Origin: Paraburkholderia sabiae
Lineage (GTDB): Bacteria; Pseudomonadota; Gammaproteobacteria; Burkholderiales; Burkholderiaceae
NCBI RefSeq assembly: GCF_030412785.1
Contig: NZ_CP125295.1
Coordinates: 2,294,001-2,358,000 of the forward strand
Direction of reading: 5' to 3'
DNA length: 64,000 bases
Shown: positions 6,946 to 15,430 of the stretch, piece after piece
Layout of the letters: every line of letters starts with the position of its first letter
How positions within the stretch are numbered: the first letter of the stretch is position 1
The notes under the pieces: generated by a model
The model's input: only the letters and a program-made list of their open reading frames with translations
What the model was told of the DNA's origin: nothing
The model's database searches: none
Program-made: the position numbers and the translations under genes

Positions 6946-7161
6946 GTGACTCTCCTTCGGGTTGCCCCTTGTTTGTTGTTGAAGTGTGGACGAAAGCGAT
7001 CGGACAGTGTACCCCGCGCCTGTGACAGCACGCCATCGGCGCTCGTGCGTGCGGCGGCGGACGCGATGCACGTCGATGCGGTGCGCCATGGTGGCATCCC
7101 GGTTGCTCCACTCCGCAAGGAGGGACGCCCAAAAGGAAAAACCGAAGGAAAAGGAGCTGCC

Positions 7162-7551
7162 ATGAACACGATTGGATTGTCGCAGCGCATCGAGGAAATC
7201 GAACTGGCTCTCGCAGGCATGTTCGAATCGCCGAAAGCGCCGACCGTGAGCGCGTATCAGGAAGGATCGACCACTTATCTGACGCTCTCGTGGGTCGTCG
7301 AAACGGGTCGGGACACGACGCTGGATGCGCGCTGCATCGCGACGCTCAAGCTCGTCGATGCCCAGATCGACCGCTATGCGTTGCTGGAAACGGCCAAACG
7401 GCGAATCGTGCAGGATCGGCTGAAGGATCTCGTGCGCCGGCATGTCGACGCATCGCGGGCGAAGCCGGCATCGTCGGACGACTGTTCGGTCGAACTCGAG
7501 GTCGACGACGCCGTGTTCGACGTACCCGACGAGCCGTACAGCATGCTGTAA
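7162..7551 (+). CDS. Conserved-looking hypothetical protein (129 aa)
   Basis: The ATG at 7162 (MNTIGLSQRIEE) has AAGGAG six bases upstream. The long open frame extending back to 6505 is a shadow of the opposite-strand gene. The protein has an N-terminal helix, a strand pair around residues 28-45 (TVSAYQEGSTTYLTLSWVVE), a long basic helix (LKDLVRRHVDASR) and an acidic tail. I do not recognise a family. Soluble and cytoplasmic. Confidence 0.65.
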   Translation: MNTIGLSQRIEEIELALAGMFESPKAPTVSAYQEGSTTYLTLSWVVETGRDTTLDARCIATLKLVDAQIDRYALLETAKRRIVQDRLKDLVRRHVDASRAKPASSDDCSVELEVDDAVFDVPDEPYSML

Positions 7552-7604
7552 CGCCTGAAGCCGAAAAGCCGCGCGCGCCGCGGCGCTTCCGGTCCCGCCG
7601 CCGG

Positions 7605-7681
7605 GGCAATAGACTATGCTATCGCGCGAGCCCGTGTGCTCGCGCTATCGCAGACGCGGCCATCCATTTGAGTCTATTGCC
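7605..7681 (+). promoter_or_regulatory. Structured leader ending at the yceH start codon
   Basis: GGCAATAGACT (7605-7615) is the exact reverse complement of AGTCTATTGCC (7671-7681), and the right arm touches the ATG at 7682. Inside is a second perfect hairpin, GCGCGAGC (7624-7631) with GCTCGCGC (7638-7645). No Shine-Dalgarno sequence is visible outside the stem. An RNA folded this way would bury the translation start. Alternatively the outer repeat is a protein-binding DNA site. Confidence 0.5.
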
Positions 7682-8386
7682 ATGAATTCGACCACCGACG
7701 ATACCCCGCGCCCCGCCCTGCGCGCGCTCACGCCGCTCGAAGCCCGCGTGCTGGGCGTGCTGTTCGAGAAGCAGCACACCGTCCCCGATACCTACCCGCT
7801 GTCGCTCAATTCGCTCGCGGCGGGCTGCAACCAGAAGACCTCGCGCTCGCCCGTGATGAACGTCAGCGAAACCGAGATTCTCGACGCGATCAACAGTCTC
7901 AAGCGTCTTTCCCTCGTGCTGGAAGGCAGCAGCAGCCGCGTGCCGCGCTACGAACACAATCTGGAGCGCGTGCTCGGGCTGCCGCGCCAGTCGGCGGCGC
8001 TGCTGACGGCGCTGCTGCTGCGCGGCCCGCAGACGGCGGCCGAACTTCGGCTCGCGACGTCGCGCCTGCACAGTTTCGCCGATACCTCGTCCGTCGAAGC
8101 GTTTCTCGAAGAACTCGCGGACAACGATCCGCCGCGCGTCGTCAAGCTCGCGCGCACGCCGGGCGAGCGCGAGAGCCGCTGGACGCATCTGCTGTGCGGC
8201 GAGCCGTCCGCCGAACTGCTGCGCGGCGCGGCGCTGTCCGACGAACCGCTGCCGCCCGGCGAGCTCGAAGGCCTGCGCGCGCAGCAGCGCGAACTGAGCG
8301 AGCGCGTCGAGCGGCTCGAAGCGCTCGTCGCGCATCTCGCCGGCGAACTCGGCGTATCGCTCGACGACCTGAAAGGACGGCTATAA
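7682..8386 (+). CDS. yceH: YceH family (DUF480) winged-helix protein
   Basis: 234 residues. Residues 12-45 (LTPLEARVLGVLFEKQHTVP, then DTYPLSLNSL and the GCNQKTSRSPVM segment) are the signature of the YceH/DUF480 family, which folds as two winged helices. A C-terminal coiled-coil-like stretch (LRAQQRELSERVERLEALVA) is typical of the beta-proteobacterial form. The molecular role of the family is poorly defined; DNA binding is presumed from the fold. The unusual point is the start codon, which lies directly at the end of a perfect 11-base inverted repeat with no separate ribosome binding site. Confidence 0.9.
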   Translation: MNSTTDDTPRPALRALTPLEARVLGVLFEKQHTVPDTYPLSLNSLAAGCNQKTSRSPVMNVSETEILDAINSLKRLSLVLEGSSSRVPRYEHNLERVLGLPRQSAALLTALLLRGPQTAAELRLATSRLHSFADTSSVEAFLEELADNDPPRVVKLARTPGERESRWTHLLCGEPSAELLRGAALSDEPLPPGELEGLRAQQRELSERVERLEALVAHLAGELGVSLDDLKGRL

Positions 8387-8415
8387 CGGTTGTTGCAAAC
8401 ACGGTTGTTGCGAAC
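8386..8415 (+). repeat. Tandem 15-base repeat, two copies
   Basis: ACGGTTGTTGCAAAC is followed directly by ACGGTTGTTGCGAAC, one mismatch. It starts on the last base of the yceH stop codon and lies in the spacer before the phosphoesterase gene. Confidence 0.6.
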
Positions 8416-8536
8416 CGCGCGCAACCGGTGCGACGATGCGGGTGGCGCGCCACGGCGCCACCGGCCATCGCGCGCCGACTTCCGCCCCGCCTGCTGTGCC
8501 TCAAAACTGCGCTTCACTGTGCCAGGAGACTGACCG

Positions 8537-10234
8537 ATGAACGAGCACGACGATCCCAAACCGCCCGCGGCCGCCCCGCTCCCCGACACCGACCGTCCCG
8601 ACGATCCCGAACGCCGCCGCGTCCTCACGGGAATCGCGGCAGCCGGCCTCGGCCTGGCGCTGGCGGGCTGCCAGTCGATGGACAGCACCGCGAACGGCGC
8701 GCCGCGCAGCGCTGCAGACGCGCGCCTCGACGCCGCCCTGCACGATCAGGTCAAGCGGATCGTCGTGATTTACGCGGAGAATCGCAGCTTCGCGAACCTG
8801 TACGGCAATTTCCCCGGCGTGCAATATCCGCTGTCGGCAGTCGCGCCGGAACGTTATCTGCAGTTTGACCGCGACGGCAAGACGCAGCTCGCCACGCTGC
8901 CGAAAATCTGGGGCGGTCTCGTGCCGCAGGCGCAGGAAATCGACGGCAAACGCTACATGATTGGCGAACGCGACATCGCCGGCCTGCGCAACCAGCCGTT
9001 CCATCTCACCGACGCGCACGGCGCGCCGCTGCCGAACAGCGTGATCACGCGCGATCTCGTACATCGCTTCTATCAGAACCAGATGCAGATCAACGCGGGC
9101 CGCAACGACCAGTTCGCCGCATGGGGCGATTCGGGCGGCCTCGTGATGGGGCATTACCGCAGTTCCGGCGAATCGCTGAAACTATGGGCGCTCGCGCAGC
9201 AATACACGCTGTGCGACAACTTCTTCATGGCCGCTTTCGGCGGCTCGTGGCTCAATCACATCTTCCTGATTTCGGCGCAGGCGCCGCTCGTGCCGGACAT
9301 CGGCAACGGGCCGGGCAAGAAGCTGGTGTCCGTGGTCGAGGGCGACGATCCGCTCGGCACGCGTCTCAAACTCGCGCCCAACGCGCCGAAGTCGGCGCTC
9401 GAAGGGCCGCCCGTATTCGTCAACGACGGACTGTTCACGCCCGACGGCTACGCCGTCAACACGATGGCTCCGCCGTATCAGCCGAGCATGGTGCGCCCAG
9501 CCGAGGGCGGCGACCCCGCGCTCGCGAATCCGGCGGACCCGAAGGTGCTGCCGCCGCAGCGCTACGCGACGATCGGCGACCGGCTCTCCGACAAGGGCGT
9601 CGACTGGGCGTGGTATAGCGGCGCGTGGCAGTACGCGCTCGATCATCGCGATACGGGCGCCGTGCCCGACTTCCAGTATCACCATCAGCCGTTCAACTAC
9701 TTTGCCAACTTCGCACCGGGCACGTCGGCGCGCACGCGGCATCTGCGGGACGGCGGCGTCGGCGACGATGCGTCGACCAACCGCTTCATCGCCGATATCG
9801 ACGCGGGCCGCCTGCCTGCCGTCACTTTCTACAAGCCGCAGGGCAATCTGAACATGCATGCGGGTTACGCGGATGTCGAATCGGGCGACCGTCACATCGC
9901 GAACGTGATCGAGCATATCCAGCGCGGGCCGCAATGGCAGAACACGGTGATCGTCGTCACGCACGACGAGAACGGCGGCTGGTGGGATCACGTCGCGCCG
10001 CCGAAGGGCGACCGCTGGGGACCGGGCTCGCGCATCCCCGCGCTCGTCATCTCGCCGCTCGCGAAGAAGGGTTATGTCGATCACTCCGTGTACGACACCA
10101 ACTCGATCCTGCGTCTGATCAGCCGCGTGCACGGGCTCGCGCCGCTCGACGGCATCGTCGTGCGCGACCGGGCCATGGCGCAGAACGGACTGCCGCTGAT
10201 CGGCGATCTGTCGGGCGCACTCGATCTCGCGTGA
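8537..10234 (+). CDS. Tat-exported phosphoesterase (acid phosphatase AcpA/phospholipase C superfamily)
   Basis: 565 residues. The N-terminus has a twin-arginine type signal (ERRRVLTGIAAAGLGLALAG) ending in LAGC, so the product is likely exported folded and may be lipidated. The mature part belongs to the alkaline-phosphatase-like phosphoesterase superfamily: VIYAENRSFANLY near residue 75 is the catalytic metal-binding start, and THDENGGWWDHVAPP near 470 is the second conserved block. The family includes bacterial acid phosphatases (AcpA) and non-specific phospholipases C. The shorter length and lack of the C-terminal repeats of phosphocholine-specific enzymes favour the acid-phosphatase branch. 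It lies upstream of a small hypothetical gene. Confidence 0.8.
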   Translation: MNEHDDPKPPAAAPLPDTDRPDDPERRRVLTGIAAAGLGLALAGCQSMDSTANGAPRSAADARLDAALHDQVKRIVVIYAENRSFANLYGNFPGVQYPLSAVAPERYLQFDRDGKTQLATLPKIWGGLVPQAQEIDGKRYMIGERDIAGLRNQPFHLTDAHGAPLPNSVITRDLVHRFYQNQMQINAGRNDQFAAWGDSGGLVMGHYRSSGESLKLWALAQQYTLCDNFFMAAFGGSWLNHIFLISAQAPLVPDIGNGPGKKLVSVVEGDDPLGTRLKLAPNAPKSALEGPPVFVNDGLFTPDGYAVNTMAPPYQPSMVRPAEGGDPALANPADPKVLPPQRYATIGDRLSDKGVDWAWYSGAWQYALDHRDTGAVPDFQYHHQPFNYFANFAPGTSARTRHLRDGGVGDDASTNRFIADIDAGRLPAVTFYKPQGNLNMHAGYADVESGDRHIANVIEHIQRGPQWQNTVIVVTHDENGGWWDHVAPPKGDRWGPGSRIPALVISPLAKKGYVDHSVYDTNSILRLISRVHGLAPLDGIVVRDRAMAQNGLPLIGDLSGALDLA

Positions 10235-10266
10235 TGCCGCTGCCGACGCTGCAATAAAGGAGACGC

Positions 10267-10506
10267 ATGTTCGTCGTGTACTGGCTGGAAGAAGGCAGCA
10301 CGCCGACGGGAACCGCTCGCTTCGAGCGGTTCCCCGACGATCAGATGACCCAGGCGCTCGCGTTCACGGAAACGCTGCGCAAGAAGCAGGCGGCTGGCGA
10401 AGACGTGAGCTTCGTCACGCTGTGCAGCGAGAATCCGCGCTCCGTCGGCAAGGCGGGCGCGTCCGATCCGCCCTCCGATTACGCGTGGAAAAAGCGCCGT
10501 CCGTAG
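10267..10506 (+). CDS. Small hypothetical protein (79 aa)
   Basis: Starts 32 bases after the phosphoesterase stop, with AAAGGAG upstream, so co-transcription is likely. The sequence (MFVVYWLEEGSTPTGTARFE) has a short strand, then FPDDQMTQALAFTETLRKKQ as a helix, and a basic tail. It looks like a small conserved cytoplasmic protein of Burkholderia-type genomes. No function can be assigned. Confidence 0.6.
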   Translation: MFVVYWLEEGSTPTGTARFERFPDDQMTQALAFTETLRKKQAAGEDVSFVTLCSENPRSVGKAGASDPPSDYAWKKRRP

Positions 10507-10692
10507 AGGGGCGCGTCGGCACGACACTTCGCAACATAAGCGCACGGTAAAAATGCATAAACGCGAAGCGCTGTAAAACATTCAGGATTCCATAACCATT
10601 CGTCGCCACTCCCTGTCAGATTCTCGTTCTACGCCGCCCGGCGGATACGAACCGATGCGGCTGCATCGTCGAACGACAAGAGGAAGACCGAC

Positions 10693-11520
10693 ATGACACA
10701 GATGCAACCGATTCGCCGCGCGCATGGAGTGCAACGCGTGGGCCTCAGCGTGCTCGTGCTATTGGCCGTCGGCGGCTGCACGACGGCGCCTTGGCAGATG
10801 ACGCCCGAAGACCGCTCGATCCAGCCGCCGACGCAGCCCCTTGCCGCCGTCAACCGCCCCGCGCAGCGCGCGCCTTCCGGCACGGACAAACCGGTGTCGG
10901 GCGGCTATTACCGCGTGAAGCCGGGCGACACGCTCTACCGCATCGCCGCGAATCACGGCCAGCGTAGCGACGACATCGTCAAATGGAACAACCTCGCCGA
11001 CGCCGGCCACATCGAACCGGGCAGCGTGCTGCGTATCGCGCCGCCGCCCGATGCATCCGTCGAACGTACTGCCGCCGCGCCGCAAGCGTCTGCCAAAGCG
11101 CCCACGAAACGCGACACCGTTGACGCCAGTCAGAAGCTCGACAACAATCCGTCGCGCTTCAGCTGGCCCGCGCGCGGCACCTTGAGCGCGGTATATGGAC
11201 AAGGCAAATCGAAGGGCATGGTGATCGCCGCCAAAGCCGGCGACCAGGTAAGAGCGGCAGCTCCCGGCCGCGTCGTATTTGCGGGCGATGGCGGCAAGCC
11301 GTACGGCAAGCTGATCGTCATCAAGCACGACGACACGCTCGTCACCGCTTACGGCCACAACCGTAAACTGCTCGTGAAAGAAGGTACGAACGTGAAGCGC
11401 GGCGAAACGATCGCGGAAATGGCGAACACGGATCGCGACGAAGGCTCGATGCAGTTCGAAGTCCGCAAGGACGGCAAGCCCGTCGATCCAGCGCCGTATC
11501 TGCCGCGCATCGGTTCATAG
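10693..11520 (+). CDS. LysM plus degenerate LytM (M23) lipoprotein, NlpD-like
   Basis: 275 residues. A lipoprotein signal ends at VGGC near residue 28. A LysM domain at about 72-118 (YYRVKPGDTLYRIAANHG) binds peptidoglycan, and a LytM/M23 fold occupies about 153-272 (FSWPARGTLSAVYGQGKSKG onward). All zinc ligands of active M23 peptidases appear to be missing. The first HxxxD motif is replaced around SKGMVIAAK, and the HxH position reads MQFEVR. This is the pattern of NlpD/EnvC-type proteins, which do not cut peptidoglycan but activate amidases at division. Envelope location, outer-membrane anchor expected. Confidence 0.85.
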   Translation: MTQMQPIRRAHGVQRVGLSVLVLLAVGGCTTAPWQMTPEDRSIQPPTQPLAAVNRPAQRAPSGTDKPVSGGYYRVKPGDTLYRIAANHGQRSDDIVKWNNLADAGHIEPGSVLRIAPPPDASVERTAAAPQASAKAPTKRDTVDASQKLDNNPSRFSWPARGTLSAVYGQGKSKGMVIAAKAGDQVRAAAPGRVVFAGDGGKPYGKLIVIKHDDTLVTAYGHNRKLLVKEGTNVKRGETIAEMANTDRDEGSMQFEVRKDGKPVDPAPYLPRIGS

Positions 11521-11534
11521 GAAATCAACAGCAA

Positions 11535-11570
11535 CAAAAAAGCCGCGAACGGCCCACACCGTTCGCGGCT
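11535..11570 (-). terminator. Intrinsic terminator downstream of grxC
   Basis: AGCCGCGAACGG (11541-11552) pairs with CCGTTCGCGGCT (11559-11570). Read leftward it is followed by a T-run, so it serves the leftward glutaredoxin gene. The rightward lipoprotein gene ends just before it and may also use the hairpin. Confidence 0.8.
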
Positions 11571-11593
11571 CATGCTTGCATGCCAGGCGCGCG

Positions 11594-11866
11594 TCAGACC
11601 TGGCGCGCCTCGTTCGCTTCGATGAGCGGATCGAGACGCCCCGCCGTTTCGAGCGCATTCAGATCGTCGAATCCGCCCACATGCGTTTCGCCGATGAAAA
11701 TCTGCGGCACCGTGCGGCGTCCCGTGCGTTCCATCAGCGCGACGGCCGTCGCGCGATCGTTCTGCACGTTGATTTCCCTGTACGACACGCCTTTGTTCGT
11801 CAGCAGCGCTTTCGCCGCGTGGCAATACGGGCAGGTCGGTGTCGTATAGATCGTGATTGCGGACAT
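11594..11866 (-). CDS. grxC: Glutaredoxin 3
   Basis: 90 residues with the dithiol active site CPYC at residues 12-15, the TVPQIFIG cis-proline loop and the HVGGFDDLNAL glutathione-binding end. Size and motifs are those of GrxC, a cytoplasmic reductant of ribonucleotide reductase and of glutathionylated proteins. A terminator follows. In many beta-proteobacteria it sits beside secB; here its neighbour is a DUF4148 gene. Confidence 0.92.
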   Translation of the reverse strand: MSAITIYTTPTCPYCHAAKALLTNKGVSYREINVQNDRATAVALMERTGRRTVPQIFIGETHVGGFDDLNALETAGRLDPLIEANEARQV

Positions 11867-11898
11867 GGTGTTCTCCGTGTGTGTAGCGAGGGCGCGGC

Positions 11899-12237
11899 TT
11901 ATTGGCCGCGATAGATGTCGTCGAAAGCGGCGGGCGCGTTGGCGAGCGAATGCGCACGCGTCGCGCGGAAGCCCGAGTCGGCGCTGCCATTCGTCGAAGG
12001 ACCATATGACGCAGCGATCACATCACGCGAGTGATGGAACACATGCGGCGCAGCGGCGGAATAGTTCGCGGGCTCCGGATAGCTCGTGTCGCTCGACGCG
12101 TACTGACCGGATTGTTGCGCGGCGACCAGTTCGGCGCGAACTTGTGCGCGTGTCGCCGTCGATTGCGATTGCGCGTGGCTGGCGAGCGGCAGACCAAGTG
12201 CAGCCGCGAGAACGAGAGCTTGATAAACGCGATTCAT
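11899..12237 (-). CDS. DUF4148 family periplasmic protein
   Basis: The ATG at 12237 (MNRVYQALVLAAALGLPLAS) has AAGGTG upstream and begins a clear Sec signal peptide ending ASHA. A second ATG at 12246 is less likely. The mature part starts with TRAQVRAELVAAQQSGQY, the hallmark of DUF4148, a family expanded in Burkholderia and relatives. The remaining 70 residues are of low complexity. Function is unknown; a small periplasmic or surface protein is expected. Confidence 0.85.
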   Translation of the reverse strand: MNRVYQALVLAAALGLPLASHAQSQSTATRAQVRAELVAAQQSGQYASSDTSYPEPANYSAAAPHVFHHSRDVIAASYGPSTNGSADSGFRATRAHSLANAPAAFDDIYRGQ

Positions 12238-12490
12238 GATGAGCACCTTCGGGAAGAGTTGCCGTCGTCGACGGGATGGCTTAACTTTAGGTGCGCATCG
12301 CGGCGCCGTTAATGTCGGCGCGTCTCATGAAGATGCTCGATCGGCTCACCGGTCGCCGAAAAAGGCTCATCGAGGCATGGCGTGCGGCGCGCGCGGGATC
12401 GCTGGGCGCCTTACGCAGCGGGGGTTTCGCGCCGACGCACGCGTTCAGGCCGGAAGCCTCGCCCGCGTGCTGCGCGATTTCTGAAATTGT

Positions 12491-13540
12491 CTATTCCGCC
12501 TCGGCGGGCGAAGGCTCGTCGTCGGCGGCATCCTGCGCGGCCTGCACATGGCCGCCCGACGCACGCCAGCGTGCGGGCGTCACGCCGATCTGCTTCTTGA
12601 ACACGCGCTGGAACGCCGCTTCCGACTGATAGCCAACCGTTTCGCCGATATCGCCGACGGGCGTCGTCGATTCGAGCAGCATGCGGCCCGCGATGGTCAT
12701 GCGGACTTCCGTGAGCACGTCGGTGGCCGAGCGGCCGATCGCCTCCTGGAACTGCCGCACGAACGTGGCGCGCGACATGTTGCAGAGCGCGGCGAACTGG
12801 TCGAGCGTCCACGGCTTGCCGGGCGACTCGAACATCGCCGACACGGCCGCCTGCAAACGCGGACGCCCCGCCAGCGCAAGCAAACCGTGCGGCGCCTGCG
12901 CGGCTTCGCTGGCAAAGCGCAGCGTCAATGCGAACAGCGCCGCCGACAGATGATTGACGAGCGTCTCGCTGCCGGGCGCTTCGTCTGCGGCCTCTTCGCG
13001 CATCAACTGGATCAGCCGCGCGAGCCGCGAGCCCGCGACGCTCTTCTGCGTGACGTCGCCTTCGCCGTTGGCCGCAGCCGAGCCGCTCACTTCGACGATC
13101 ACCTCGTCGCTCGCCGTCGTCCGCGCGCCGCTTCGCACCACCAGCCGCGACGGCAGATGGTCGCGCAGCAGCCGGTCGGGCACCGCGCCGAGCAGAAAGC
13201 GACCGCACAGGATGTCGGCCGTTTCGCCCGTGCCGCTGTTCTCCGCAACTGTCAGCAGGATGTTGCGCCGCTCCGCGACAGGCCCGGGCTGCGCGCCGCT
13301 GCCGTCGTGAATGCGATGCGGGCTGCCCGTCGGAAACACGATGATGTCGCCCGCCACGAGGTGCTCGGGCGGCCCGTTGCCGTCTTCGAGCACCGCGCGC
13401 CCCGCCAGCAGCACGTGATACGGAATCTCGCGCACGCCGGCCGGCCCTTCTTCGATCGCCCAAGGCGCGCCGAAATGGCAGCGGACATCCACGCGCCCGC
13501 TCACGGGCATCAGCGACAGGAAGCGGCTTAGCAAATCCAT
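12491..13540 (-). CDS. AraC family regulator with N-terminal cupin domain
   Basis: 349 residues from the ATG at 13540 (MDLLSRFLSLMPVSGRVDVR). The N-terminal half is a cupin-type sensor (HFGAPWAIEEGPAG, HVLLAGRAVLEDG, VAGDIIVFPTGSPHRI). The C-terminal 110 residues hold two HTH motifs: WTLDQFAALCNMSRATFVRQF and PVGDIGETVGYQSEAAFQRV, then FKKQIGVTPARWR. It is divergent from the flavoprotein gene at 13706 with 165 bases between, so that gene is the most likely target. The longer open frame reaching 15097 overlaps the opposite-strand gene and is an artefact. Ligand unknown. Confidence 0.88.
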   Translation of the reverse strand: MDLLSRFLSLMPVSGRVDVRCHFGAPWAIEEGPAGVREIPYHVLLAGRAVLEDGNGPPEHLVAGDIIVFPTGSPHRIHDGSGAQPGPVAERRNILLTVAENSGTGETADILCGRFLLGAVPDRLLRDHLPSRLVVRSGARTTASDEVIVEVSGSAAANGEGDVTQKSVAGSRLARLIQLMREEAADEAPGSETLVNHLSAALFALTLRFASEAAQAPHGLLALAGRPRLQAAVSAMFESPGKPWTLDQFAALCNMSRATFVRQFQEAIGRSATDVLTEVRMTIAGRMLLESTTPVGDIGETVGYQSEAAFQRVFKKQIGVTPARWRASGGHVQAAQDAADDEPSPAEAE

Positions 13541-13705
13541 ATGAGCCGAATAAGCATGTTTTTGAATCGTTCGAGGATTAGCACGGCGGACCTGAAACCG
13601 TACAGTGAACACCGTGCAATGCAAACCGATTCTACTGGACGGCAGCGGCGCGCGCGGCACAGGTGATCCTGATTCCGCCACCCGACCGTCCGAGCGAGGA
13701 ACATC

Positions 13706-15112
13706 ATGAAGACGCTTCATATCGATGTCGCAGTGATTGGCGCGGGCAGCGCCGGTCTGCCCGCCTTCCGCGCGGCAAAGGCTGCGGGTGCGAGTGTGGT
13801 GCTGATCGAAGGCGGCGCGTACGGGACGACCTGTGCGCGTGTCGGTTGTATGCCGTCGAAGCTGCTGATCGCCGCCGCCGAAGCCGCGCACGCCGCACGC
13901 AGCACCGCGCCCTTCGGCGTGCATGTCGACGGTGACGTGCGGATCGACGGACGCGAAGTGATGGCGCGCGTCAAGGGCGAACGCGACCGCTTCGTCGGCT
14001 TCGTGGTCGAATCGACGGAGAGCATTCCCGACGAAGAACGGCTGATCGGCTACGCGCAGTTCATCGACGACAACGTGCTGCAGGTCGGCGACCATACGCG
14101 CGTCTATGCAAAGAGCGTCGTGATCGCGACGGGTTCGTCGCCGTATGTGCCAGCGATGTATCAGGCGCTCGGTGACCGCGCGATCGTCAACGACGACGTG
14201 TTCGCATGGGACGATCTGCCGCGCAAGGTCGCCGTGGTCGGCGCGGGCGTGATCGGGCTGGAACTGGGCCAGGCGCTCGCATGGCTCGGCGTCGATGTAA
14301 CGATGCTCGGCGCGCGTGGCCGTGTTGGTCCGTTGAGCGATCCCGCGATCAAGGACTATGCGCGCAACGTGTTCAGCGACGTGTTCCACTTCGAGCCGCA
14401 TGCGCAAGTCGAAGCCGCGACGCGCGAAGGCGACAGCGTGCATCTGCGCTATCGCGACAGTGCAGGCGAACTGCGCGAAGACACGTTCGACTATGTGCTC
14501 GTCACGGCAGGCCGTCGTCCGAACATGGACAAGCTCGCGCTGCACAACACGTCGCTCGAAGTCGACGCGCGCGGTGTGCCTGTGTTCGATCCGTTGACGC
14601 TGCAAGCAGGCAAGCACCCCGTGTTCGTCGCAGGCGATGCGAACGACGTGCTGCCGCTGTTGCACGAAGCCGCCGACGAAGGTCGTTCGGCCGGCGACAA
14701 CGCAGCGCGGTTGGCTACGGGTGAGCCCGACGTGAAGCCGCTGGTCCGTCGCGCGGCGATCTCGGTCGTGTTCTCCGAACCCGGCATCGCAATGGTCGGT
14801 GCGCGGCATGCGGATCTCGCAGCCGGTTCGTTCGCGACAGGCGAAGTGAGCTTCGAAAACCAGGGCCGCAGCCGCGTGATGTTGCGCAATCGCGGACTGA
14901 TGCACGTGTATGTCGACAAGGCCACGCGCCGCTTCGTGGGAGCCGAATGGATCGGGCCGGACGCCGAGCATATCGCGCATCTGCTTGCATGGGCGCTGCA
15001 GATGAACCTCACCGTCGATGCGATGCTCGCGATGCCCTTCTATCATCCCGTCATCGAAGAAGGGTTGCGGACGGCTTTGCGCGATGCGGCAGCGCAATTG
15101 CCGAAGGCCTGA
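13706..15112 (+). CDS. Dihydrolipoamide dehydrogenase-like disulfide flavoprotein
   Basis: 468 residues. GAGSAG at residues 12-17 binds FAD, the redox pair is C43/C48 in TTCARVGCMPSKLL, the NAD(P) site is GAGVIGLELGQ around residue 178, and the second FAD site is VFVAGDAND. The C-terminus (MPFYHPVIEEGLRTALRD) carries the catalytic His-Glu pair of the dimer partner. The family is class I pyridine nucleotide-disulfide oxidoreductases. Dihydrolipoamide dehydrogenase is the best label, but no E1/E2 or lipoyl gene lies nearby, so its partner is unclear; a mercuric-reductase-like role is less likely. An AraC regulator is divergent to it. Confidence 0.8.
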   Translation: MKTLHIDVAVIGAGSAGLPAFRAAKAAGASVVLIEGGAYGTTCARVGCMPSKLLIAAAEAAHAARSTAPFGVHVDGDVRIDGREVMARVKGERDRFVGFVVESTESIPDEERLIGYAQFIDDNVLQVGDHTRVYAKSVVIATGSSPYVPAMYQALGDRAIVNDDVFAWDDLPRKVAVVGAGVIGLELGQALAWLGVDVTMLGARGRVGPLSDPAIKDYARNVFSDVFHFEPHAQVEAATREGDSVHLRYRDSAGELREDTFDYVLVTAGRRPNMDKLALHNTSLEVDARGVPVFDPLTLQAGKHPVFVAGDANDVLPLLHEAADEGRSAGDNAARLATGEPDVKPLVRRAAISVVFSEPGIAMVGARHADLAAGSFATGEVSFENQGRSRVMLRNRGLMHVYVDKATRRFVGAEWIGPDAEHIAHLLAWALQMNLTVDAMLAMPFYHPVIEEGLRTALRDAAAQLPKA

Positions 15113-15307
15113 TAAAGCATTGATTTAGTGAATGCTGTTATCGATTGTTCAAGCTGTTGTTGTTGATTGTTGGTGTTACTGAAGCGCTGTTCCTGGAATG
15201 CACACTTCAACGCATTCGCGACCCGGGAGCAGCGCTTTTCTATTTCGACTATCCAGACGTTCATCGCGCCGTACACCCGGCACACGCGACACAAACATTT
15301 CACCGAT

Positions 15308-15326
15308 ATATCACAACATGTGATAT
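15308..15326. promoter_or_regulatory. Perfect 8-base palindrome upstream of narG
   Basis: ATATCACA, ACA, TGTGATAT: a 19-base symmetrical site about 190 bases upstream of narG. It is not the CRP order (half-sites are inverted) and does not match FNR. It could be a GntR-, NnrR- or other dimer operator. Confidence 0.45.
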
Positions 15327-15416
15327 TGGTTGCCGAAGTACTCATCCCACATAGTCTTCTTTTCTCTGCCTTGCGCTGCGAATCGCGCAAAGGAACGAAC
15401 ACGTCTTTGGCAACGA

Positions 15417-15430
15417 TTGACCAGGATCAA
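15417..15430 (+). promoter_or_regulatory. FNR/Anr-type box upstream of narG
   Basis: TTGACCAGGATCAA matches the consensus TTGATnnnnATCAA with a single change and lies 88 bases upstream of the narG start, a suitable place for activation at low oxygen. Confidence 0.7.

Noticed and set aside
6505..7161. Long rightward extension of the gene at 7162
   Set aside because: It lies opposite the Mop-like gene, has low-complexity Arg/Asp composition, and the ATG at 7162 has a perfect ribosome binding site.
12491..15097. An 868-codon leftward frame
   Set aside because: Its first 518 codons are the mirror of the flavoprotein gene at 13706-15112. Only the last 349 codons (from 13540) form a recognisable AraC regulator.
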